Source: Sphingomonas tagetis (GTDB taxonomy: Bacteria > Pseudomonadota > Alphaproteobacteria > Sphingomonadales > Sphingomonadaceae). From it: a DNA stretch of 50,232 bases. Numbering within the stretch: the first letter of the stretch is position 1; each line of letters starts with the position of its first letter. Below, piece after piece: positions 44,078 through 50,232 of the stretch. Below the pieces are notes generated by a model. That model ran no database searches and was not told where the DNA came from. It saw nothing but the letters and a program-made list of their open reading frames with translations. Location: NCBI RefSeq assembly GCF_024211275.1, contig NZ_JAMLDX010000025.1, positions 1 through 50,232 of the forward strand. Reading direction: 5' to 3'. The translations under genes were made by a program, and so were the position numbers.

Positions 44078-44523
44078 ATCATTACGCGTCGCCACCGGTA
44101 ACGGGGGAAGACCGCTTCGATCCAGCCAGAATAACGATACGGCGCGTTCGCCCGTAAATCGGCCATCTTTGGCTGGTCATGCTACGGATATTACTCACGT
44201 GGGTCGAGTAGCGTGGAGGCCAGTGCGCCGCTATTTCGACGCCGATTATCGAGGTTCGGGAGGCGGCGGCTCAGCGATGAGGAGAAAGCGCGGGTCGTAT
44301 CCGGGGTGATGACGCCCGCTGCAGGCGTAGGGCTATTGGGCGGCGTCCGCATCTGGCCATCGCTGATCTATAGCTGGCATCGCTAACTGCTAGGGCGCGA
44401 AGGTGTAACGCGGCCGACTGGCTCCTTCGTCCAAGTGGAGTGGCGCGGTGTGGGCCTTCCCACACGCCGCCGCCGGGGATCGTCCAAGTGCAGGACCGCT
44501 GACCCCTGTGCTAAGCTGCCAGG
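44078..44523. other. Region downstream of the export operon, no supported gene
   Basis: No frame here has a recognisable domain or ribosome site. Sequence quality resembles IS debris, and the first recognisable IS66 transposase codons begin at about 44524. I see no rho-independent terminator for the export operon. Confidence 0.45.
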
Positions 44524-45358
44524 GATGCTGATCACCTGCTACTCTATTGCCAGTCGGCGATCTATGGGTCGATGGGCCAGGTCACGGTGTTTTCAGGTCC
44601 GGAGGGCTCCGGCGATGCGGAGCATTGTTAGAAGGCCGTGGAGGGCGGACGTTCCGCCACATTGCTCAACACGCTCGTCGACGCGCTCGAACGCCATGTC
44701 CCCGCTGGCCGTAGCTCCATGCCGATGACACGCCGGTCCCCGTGCTCGCACCCGGTGCCGGTCAAACAAGGCCGGACGGCTTTGGACCTCTGTCCGCGAC
44801 GGCGGAGCGGGCAGCGATACCCCGGCCGCCATACTGTTCCGCGACATGCCCGATCGCAAGGGCGAACGGCGAGCGCAGCAGCTCGCCCGGTTTGCAGGCG
44901 ATCGTCACGCCGATGGTCATGCCGGGTTCGATCGACTCTACGGACATCTATCGCCGAGGTTGCTTGCTGGGCGCAGGTTCGCCGCAAGTTCTTCGATGTC
45001 CATGCAGGCACCAGCTCGGAAACCGCGCGCGAAGCGCTCGATCACATCGCCGGACTCTACGCCATCGAAAGACGAGGTCCGCGGCACGCCACTCGCAATA
45101 TCGACGATGGCAGGATCGAGATCGACAACAACGCGGCCGCTCGCGCTGCGAGGCACCGCGGTCGGGCGCACGAACTGGGTGTTTGCCAGCTCCGACCAGG
45201 GCGGCAACCGCGCCGCCACCATTTACAGACTCATCGAGACCGTCAAGCTCAACGACGTGGATTGCGCGGCATACCTGCTCGATACTACCGCGCGTATCGC
45301 CGACCATCTCGCTCGTCGCACCGACGAACTGCTGCCCTGGAACTACCGGCAAGCCTGA
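44524..45358 (+). pseudogene. IS66-family transposase (TnpC) remnant
   Basis: Reading across frames gives a broken IS66 TnpC. DADHLLLYCQSAIYGSMGQ appears at about 44524, and LHADDTPVPVLAPGAGQT, containing the first catalytic Asp, at about 44724. After frameshifts KAGRLWTSVRDGGAGSDTP, RDMPDRKGER, and AEVACWAQVRRKFFDVHAGTSSE follow. An internal deletion leads to GRIEIDNNAAARA, TAVGRTNWVFASSDQGGNRAATIYRLIETVKLND and RRTDELLPWNYRQA before the stop. Several shifts and a large deletion mean it is dead. Neither tnpA nor tnpB is recognisable beside it. Confidence 0.85.
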
Positions 45359-45478
45359 CGAACAGGCTCACCGGACGCATACTTAGGAGGCGTCCCGCCA
45401 CTGTCGGCTCCGATTGACGCAACTCCGTTTCCCTCCATGTGGGACTAGGCTGGAGGCCGCAATCATATCACGGACGGA

Positions 45479-45541
45479 ATGAAGCGGCAGCAGTTGTCGG
45501 AAGAGCAGATCACCCGCATCTTGAAGGACACGGGAGCAGGG
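45479..45541 (+). pseudogene. IS3-family OrfA 5' fragment
   Basis: About 20 codons from ATG 45479 read MKRQQLSEEQITRILKDTGAG, which matches the start of IS3-family OrfA proteins (typically M-K-R/K-x-x-F-S-E-E-Q-I-I-x-I-L-K-E). After this the similarity stops abruptly, and the wecC stop codon lies 25 bp further on. It is a truncated remnant. Confidence 0.7.
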
Positions 45542-45565
45542 CAGGGTTATCCCCATTTTGCTCGT

Positions 45566-46864
45566 CTACCTAATCAAACGAAGCGACGTAGTAGCAGGCA
45601 ACCGCGCCGGTTGATCGGGCCAGATCCCGCGGGTATCATAGACCAGCTTGTCCGCCCGCTCTGCAAGCGGGACGGAACGGAACACGTCGTGATCGACTAA
45701 CACGATCATGATCGGGCAAGTTTCGATTGCGTTGTCGATGTCGACGAGTTGCGCGCCGGTGGTGACGAGCGCGTCGGGCAACTCTGTCGCATAGGGTTCG
45801 ACGATCTTGATGCGCGCTCCGTGGCGGGCGGCAAGTTCCTGCGCGACATGCAGTGCAGGGCTCTCCCGGAAGTCGTCGATGTTCGCCTTGAAGGCTAGGC
45901 CAAGGCATGCGACCGGCGCGTTGGGTAGGACGGCGATGAGCGCTTCGGCTCGGTCGACCGTATAGTCTACCTTGCCATCATTCACCTCGCGTGCCGTGCG
46001 GATGAGCGGTGTGTGCTCGCGATCAGCAGCAACCAGGAACCACGGATCGACAGCGATGCAATGGCCGCCGACGCCGGGCCCGGGCGAAAGGATGTTCACG
46101 CGAGGATGGCGGTTGGCGAGGCGGATCACCTCCCATATGTCGATGTTCATGCCATCAGCTACGATCGAAAGCTCGTTCGCGAATGCGATGTTCACGTCAC
46201 GGAACGCATTTTCGGTGAGCTTGGTCATCTCTGCGGCCTTGGCCGAGGTGGTGACGCAGGCACCGCGCACGAAGCGGCGATAGAATTGCAGCGCCTTTCG
46301 CGCGCAGCGCGGCGTGATTCCGCCGACCACGCGGTCGTTCTCGATCAACTCGACCAGGATACGGCCGGGCAGCACGCGCTCGGGGCAATAAGCGATGGCG
46401 AGATCGGCGGTGCCTATGCAGTGACCCGGCACTTTCAGATCGGGGCGAAGCCGGGCGAGGAGTTCGGCGACCTTGTCGGTGGTGCCGACCGGCGAGGTCG
46501 ATTCCAGGATGACGGTGTCGCCGACCTTGAGCACGGTCGCGACGGTGGTCGCGGCCTGAAGCACATAGCCGATATTGGGAGCGTGATTCTCGCCGAACGG
46601 GGTCGGGACGGCAATGACGAACACGTCCGACGGCTCGATTTGGGCCGAGGCACGCAGCGTGCCGCGCGCGATCACGCCTGAGACGAGCCCGTCGAGATCG
46701 ACTTCCTCGATATGCACCTTGCCGGCATTGATCGTGTCGACCACGCTCTGGTGGACATCGATGCCCAGCACCATCGCGCCGGTGCGAGCAATCACTGCAG
46801 CGGTGGGCAGCCCGATATAGCCCAGCCCTAGTACGGCAACCTTGAGTTCAGAGCCCGAATCCAT
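45566..46864 (-). CDS. wecC: UDP-N-acetyl-D-mannosamine dehydrogenase
   Basis: WecC oxidises UDP-ManNAc to UDP-ManNAcA with NAD. The 432-aa protein (ATG at 46864) starts with VAVLGLGYIGLPTAAVIA, the NAD-binding motif of nucleotide-sugar dehydrogenases. DVFVIAVPTPFGENHAPN, ESTSPVGTTD, and AYCPERVLPG follow. The active-site region LTENAFRDVNIAFANEL and the catalytic Cys in SPGPGVGGHCIAVDPWFL are present, as is the C-terminal CLGLAFKANIDDFRESPA. It overlaps wecB by 17 bp. UDP-ManNAcA would give the polymer or another surface glycan an acidic amino sugar. The 3' end abuts IS debris but the protein is full length. Confidence 0.95.
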   Translation of the reverse strand: MDSGSELKVAVLGLGYIGLPTAAVIARTGAMVLGIDVHQSVVDTINAGKVHIEEVDLDGLVSGVIARGTLRASAQIEPSDVFVIAVPTPFGENHAPNIGYVLQAATTVATVLKVGDTVILESTSPVGTTDKVAELLARLRPDLKVPGHCIGTADLAIAYCPERVLPGRILVELIENDRVVGGITPRCARKALQFYRRFVRGACVTTSAKAAEMTKLTENAFRDVNIAFANELSIVADGMNIDIWEVIRLANRHPRVNILSPGPGVGGHCIAVDPWFLVAADREHTPLIRTAREVNDGKVDYTVDRAEALIAVLPNAPVACLGLAFKANIDDFRESPALHVAQELAARHGARIKIVEPYATELPDALVTTGAQLVDIDNAIETCPIMIVLVDHDVFRSVPLAERADKLVYDTRGIWPDQPARLPATTSLRLIR

Positions 46865-47981
46865 GCGCGACGACCTTTGCAATCCGTGCCGAGGCATGGC
46901 CGTCGCCGAACGGATTGTGCGCGCGCGCCATGGCCTGGTAGGCGCCCTTGTCGTCTAACAGGGTTGAGATTTCGGAAACGATACAGTTCGCGTCAGTGCC
47001 GACAAGCTTCGCGGTACCTGCTGCGACGCCCTCGGGCCGTTCGGTGGTCTCGCGCATCACCAGCACCGGCTTGCCGAGCGCCGGGGCTTCCTCCTGCACG
47101 CCGCCCGAATCGGACAGCACGACCTCGCACAGGTCGAGCGCGCGGATGAAGTTGGGGTAATCGAGCGGCTCGATGCGCGCGACATTGGCGCGCTCGCCCA
47201 GCACGGCGTCCATCACCGACACGACATTTGGGTTGGGGTGCATCGGGAACAGGATGGCGGTGTCGGGGCGGTCAGCTATGCGCGCGATGGCGGTGGCAAT
47301 CGATTCCATGCCGCCGCCGAAATTCTCGCGGCGATGGGTGGTAACGAGGACGAGCCGCTTGCCGGCGAAGCGGTGTGCGATCGGATCGAGGTCGGCTGCC
47401 AGACCCGGCTCGGCGGCTATGCGGGCCTGAGTCGCCAGCAATGCGTCGATCACGGTGTTACCGGTCACGTGGATCGTCGCCGGGTCGATATTCTCGCGGC
47501 GCAGGGCGTCGGCCGCGGTTTGCGTGGGCGCGAAATGCTGGTCGGCGATCGGCGCGACGATTCGGCGGTTCACTTCCTCGGGCCAGGGCTGCCAGATGTC
47601 GCGGGAGCGCAGGCCCGCTTCGACATGTCCGACCGGCACCTTGCGGTAATAGGCGGCGAGCGCGCCGACCATCGCGGTCGCAGTGTCGCCCTGCACGATG
47701 ACGCGGTCGGGTTTCTCGGCGTCCATCACTTCGCCGAGGCCAGTGAGCAGCCGTGCGGTCAGCCGGTCGAGGGACTGGCCCGGCTCCATCAGGTCGAGAT
47801 CGATATCAGGCGTCAGGTCCGCGATCGACAGCACCTGATCGAGCAGTCCGCGATGCTGAGCGGTGACGCAGGTGCGCACGGTCAGTCCGGGCACTTCGGC
47901 CAGCGCGCGCACCACCGGGAACAGCTTGATCGCTTCGGGCCGCGTGCCGAAGATCACCAGGACTTTCGCATTGCTCGTCAT
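46848..47981 (-). CDS. wecB: UDP-N-acetylglucosamine 2-epimerase (non-hydrolysing)
   Basis: WecB interconverts UDP-GlcNAc and UDP-ManNAc, linking GlmU output to WecC. The 377-aa protein starts at ATG 47981 because a GGAG site lies 7 nt before it; the ATG four codons upstream would include that site in the coding region. Seen: VIFGTRPEAIKLFPVV, VQGDTATAMVGALAAYY, and VGHVEAGLRSRDIWQPWPEEVNRR. TGNTVIDALL, TTHRRENFGGGM, and LSDSGGVQEEAPALGKPVLVMRETTERPE also match. All are family hallmarks. It overlaps wecC and lies 35 bp after the UDP-glucuronate epimerase gene. Confidence 0.96.
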   Translation of the reverse strand: MTSNAKVLVIFGTRPEAIKLFPVVRALAEVPGLTVRTCVTAQHRGLLDQVLSIADLTPDIDLDLMEPGQSLDRLTARLLTGLGEVMDAEKPDRVIVQGDTATAMVGALAAYYRKVPVGHVEAGLRSRDIWQPWPEEVNRRIVAPIADQHFAPTQTAADALRRENIDPATIHVTGNTVIDALLATQARIAAEPGLAADLDPIAHRFAGKRLVLVTTHRRENFGGGMESIATAIARIADRPDTAILFPMHPNPNVVSVMDAVLGERANVARIEPLDYPNFIRALDLCEVVLSDSGGVQEEAPALGKPVLVMRETTERPEGVAAGTAKLVGTDANCIVSEISTLLDDKGAYQAMARAHNPFGDGHASARIAKVVAHGFGL

Positions 47982-48016
47982 GGCGTCTCCCATAACCGAC
48001 GCCCGTTAAGGAGCCG

Positions 48017-49033
48017 CTACCCGGCATAATGGTCGCGGTACCAGTCGACGAATGCCTTTACGCCTTCGCGCACCGGTGTGGTGGGCACGAAGCCGATCAA
48101 TGCGCGCAGCAACTCGGGCGAGGCTTCGGTGGCGGGGACGTCACCGGCCTGCATCGGCAGGAAGTTCTTGCGCGCTTCCTTGCCAAGCGCGGCTTCCAGC
48201 GCGGCGACATAGTCCATCAGCGGCGTTGGCTGCCCGCCGCCAATATTGACGGTGCGGAACGGCGCGACCGGCGACAGGCTGTCGCAGGCCGCGACCGGCG
48301 ACTGGCCCGGCACGGCGTCGATCAGCGCGACCAGCGCCTTCACGAGATCGTCGACATAGGTGAAGTCTCGCGCCATCTCGCCATTATTGAAGATGTTGAT
48401 CGGCTCGCCGCGGAGCATCGCGTTGGTGAATTTGAACAGCGCCATGTCGGGCCGTCCCCATGGTCCGTATACGGTGAAGAAGCGGAAGAAGGTCGCGGGG
48501 ATACCGAACAAATGGCTGTAGCTGTGCCCCATCAATTCGGTCGCGCCTTTGGTCGCGGCGTAGAGGCTCATTGGCGTCTGCGTGCGCTGGCATTCCGCGA
48601 ACGGCATCTCGCTGTTCGCGCCATAGACGGAACTGGTCGAGGCGGCGAGGAAGTGGCGCACAGGGTGGTGCCGCGCCAGCTCGAGCAGGTTGAACGTGCC
48701 CACGATGTTGGCGCCGACATAGTCCGCCGGATGATCGATGCTGTAACGGACCCCGGCCTGCGCGGCGAGGTGGATCACCGCATCGGGCGCGAACTGCCGC
48801 CACGCTTCGCCGAGCGCCGCGGCGTCTTCGATGGACAGGCGGGCGAGGCTGAAGCCGGCATGGTTGGCAAGAATCGCGTTGCGCGCTTCCTTGAGCGACA
48901 CGTCATAATAGGGCGCGAAATTGTCGATCCCGAGCACGCTCGCGCCCGATTGCAGCAACAGGCTCGCGGTGTGAAAGCCGATGAACCCCGCCGATCCGGT
49001 CACGAGAATGCGGCGTCCGGCCAAACTGGTCAT
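48017..49033 (-). CDS. NAD-dependent epimerase, probable UDP-glucuronate 4-epimerase
   Basis: The 338-aa extended SDR protein has the NAD motif VTGSAGFIGFHTASLLLQ and the segment GIDNFAPYYDVSLKEARNAIL. HLAAQAGVRYSIDHPADYVGANIVGTFNLLE, the catalytic Ser-Ser region ASTSSVYG and Y-x3-K in SLYAATKGATELMGH follow. FFTVYGPWGRPDMALFKFTNAML is the pattern of enzymes that convert UDP-GlcA to UDP-GalA. The N-Y-Y-x-V-x-L-K segment separates it from GalE. No ugd gene is nearby to supply UDP-GlcA. It heads a reverse-strand operon with wecB and wecC and is divergent from galU. Confidence 0.9.
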   Translation of the reverse strand: MTSLAGRRILVTGSAGFIGFHTASLLLQSGASVLGIDNFAPYYDVSLKEARNAILANHAGFSLARLSIEDAAALGEAWRQFAPDAVIHLAAQAGVRYSIDHPADYVGANIVGTFNLLELARHHPVRHFLAASTSSVYGANSEMPFAECQRTQTPMSLYAATKGATELMGHSYSHLFGIPATFFRFFTVYGPWGRPDMALFKFTNAMLRGEPINIFNNGEMARDFTYVDDLVKALVALIDAVPGQSPVAACDSLSPVAPFRTVNIGGGQPTPLMDYVAALEAALGKEARKNFLPMQAGDVPATEASPELLRALIGFVPTTPVREGVKAFVDWYRDHYAG

Positions 49034-49137
49034 CGCTATTGCACTCCGTCCGGTTTCCGCAAGGCTTACAACTTAAGACAAGCCTTGCTCTACATTTCGT
49101 TTAGGCTATCTCGCCGCCGCGAAAGGTTCCTCCCGAT

Positions 49138-50016
49138 ATGACGATCAAGCCGATCCGCAAGGCCGTGTTCCCCGTCGCCGGCCTTGGTACTCGTTTCCTC
49201 CCGGCGACCAAGGCGATGCCAAAGGAGATGCTGACGGTGGTCGACAAGCCGCTGATCCAGTACGCCGTCGAAGAGGCGCTGGAGGCGGGGGTCGAGCAGA
49301 TCATCTTCGTGACCGGCCGCGGCAAGGGCGCGCTCGAAGATCATTTCGACATCTCCTATGAGCTCGAAGCGACGATGAAGGCGCGCGGGAAGAGCCTGTC
49401 GCTGATCGACGGGATCCGCCAGAAGCCGGGTTCGCCGGTCTATCTGCGCCAGCAGGAGCCGCTGGGCCTTGGCCATGCAGTGTGGTGCGCGCGCGAGATC
49501 GTTGGCGACGAGCCGTTCGCGGTGCTGCTGCCCGACGAGTTGATGGTGGGAACACCCGGTTTCCTCAAGCAGATGGTCACGGCCTATGAGCAGGTCGGCG
49601 GCAACGTGATCGGCGCGCTCGAAGTGCCCGACAGCGAGACCGATAAATATGGCATCATCACGCCCGGCGCGCGCGACGGGCGACTGACCGAGGTCACCGG
49701 GCTAGTTGAAAAGCCCGCCGCCGGCACCGCGCCGTCGAACCTGATGATCCCGGGCCGCTACATCCTCCAGCCCGAGGTGATGCGCATCCTTGACAACCCG
49801 GTCAAAGGCGCGGGCGGCGAAATCCAGCTGACCGACGCGATGGCGCAACTGATCGGGCGGCAGCCGTTCCACGGCTGCACGTTCGACGGCGATCGCTATG
49901 ATTGCGGGGACAAGGCTGGTTACATCCAGGCGAATTTGGCGCTCGCGCTCGCCCGCGACGATATTGGTGCGACCGTGCGCGGTTTTGCATTACAGCTCCT
50001 GGGCGAGGCGAATTGA
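49138..50016 (+). CDS. galU: UTP-glucose-1-phosphate uridylyltransferase
   Basis: GalU makes UDP-glucose, the donor for glucose units and the precursor of UDP-GlcA and UDP-Gal. The 292-aa protein has the signature KAVFPVAGLGTRFLPATKAMPKEML and LIQYAVEEALEAGVEQIIFVTGRGK. QEPLGLGHAVWCAREIVGDEPFAVLLPDELM, GLVEKPAAGTAPSNL and DRYDCGDKAGYIQANLALAL complete the pattern. Full length. It is divergent from the epimerase gene, with about 100 bp between the starts. Confidence 0.97.
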   Translation: MTIKPIRKAVFPVAGLGTRFLPATKAMPKEMLTVVDKPLIQYAVEEALEAGVEQIIFVTGRGKGALEDHFDISYELEATMKARGKSLSLIDGIRQKPGSPVYLRQQEPLGLGHAVWCAREIVGDEPFAVLLPDELMVGTPGFLKQMVTAYEQVGGNVIGALEVPDSETDKYGIITPGARDGRLTEVTGLVEKPAAGTAPSNLMIPGRYILQPEVMRILDNPVKGAGGEIQLTDAMAQLIGRQPFHGCTFDGDRYDCGDKAGYIQANLALALARDDIGATVRGFALQLLGEAN

Positions 50017-50081
50017 TCGGTTTGCCCGCGCCGCGTGTTTTCCGAAGGTCGGTTGAGAAGGTCCTGTGAACAGCGATCGGT

Positions 50082-50232
50082 GTGTGTTGGCACATCGCTG
50101 ATGCGCGCGCCGCCGACGCACCCGCGCTGGTCGGCATTGCCGGGCGGCTCAACCGCGATGCGGTGGCGCTGGTGCGGCTGGCGGACGGCAGCTCGCGCAG
50201 CATCGGCGTGGGCGAGAGCGTCGATGGCTGGC
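50082..50232 (+). CDS. Partial CDS at window edge, GspC-like beta domain fragment
   Basis: The frame from about 50082 (GTG) to the window end reads ADAPALVGIAGRLNRDAVALVRLADGSSRSIGVGESVDGW, a beta-rich pattern resembling the small domain of type II secretion GspC-like or related sphingomonad proteins. A stop codon at 50067 in the same frame means the N-terminus is short or the gene is truncated, since relatives carry a longer proline-rich leader. Start uncertain; the 3' part is outside the window. Confidence 0.35.
   Translation, partial: MCWHIADARAADAPALVGIAGRLNRDAVALVRLADGSSRSIGVGESVDGW

Overview
The window looks like chromosome from an alphaproteobacterium of the Sphingomonadaceae (Sphingomonas-like). 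This is inferred from the high GC of the housekeeping genes, the protein character of RecJ, GlmU, GlmS and GalU, the cyanide-insensitive type of cytochrome bd oxidase with a DUF2474 subunit, and the large Wzx/Wzy-type polysaccharide locus. No 16S rRNA gene is present to confirm this.

Layout. (1) 1-1410: the edge of a probable mobile region beside tRNA-Glu, with a 3'-truncated MNT-HEPN nucleotidyltransferase gene that ends in a cluster of TATGCCG-type inverted and direct repeats. (2) 1.5-15.6 kb: mostly housekeeping genes, namely recJ, an MHS-type transporter, an S41 peptidase lipoprotein, rpsU, an FKBP-type PPIase, glpD, cydAB plus a 40-aa DUF2474 subunit, a VanZ-like protein, an M48/PDZ protease and a PPP-type phosphatase. 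Scattered among them are three paralogues of a 77-78 aa secreted, membrane-tailed protein family that I cannot name. (3) 15.9-19.2 kb: glmU and glmS, which make UDP-GlcNAc precursors. (4) 19.2-20.0 kb: gene debris, including a decayed rimO fragment. (5) 20.0-44.1 kb: an exopolysaccharide (EPS) locus. (6) 44.1-45.55 kb: insertion-sequence debris (IS66 and IS3 remnants). (7) 45.57-50.0 kb: nucleotide-sugar genes wecC, wecB, a UDP-glucuronate epimerase and galU, then the start of an unidentified gene.

How the EPS genes fit together. A polyprenyl-phosphate sugar transferase starts the repeat unit. A GT26 enzyme, three GT4 enzymes and one GT2 enzyme extend it. Two methyltransferases may decorate it. 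Gmd and Fcl make GDP-L-fucose from GDP-mannose. Wzx flips the unit, a Wzy-like protein polymerises it, and a Wza-type lipoprotein and a fused Wzz/BY-kinase (Wzc type) control length and export. A second O-antigen-ligase/polymerase-type protein opens the export operon, and two unknown secreted or anchored proteins close it. A Tat-exported beta-helix protein may trim or bind the polymer. No manC, manB or ugd is in the window, so GDP-mannose and UDP-glucuronate must come from elsewhere. The middle of the EPS locus is visibly less GC-rich than the flanks and holds two dead but complete insertion sequences (IS256 and IS630 families), which suggests an exchangeable, horizontally acquired cassette.
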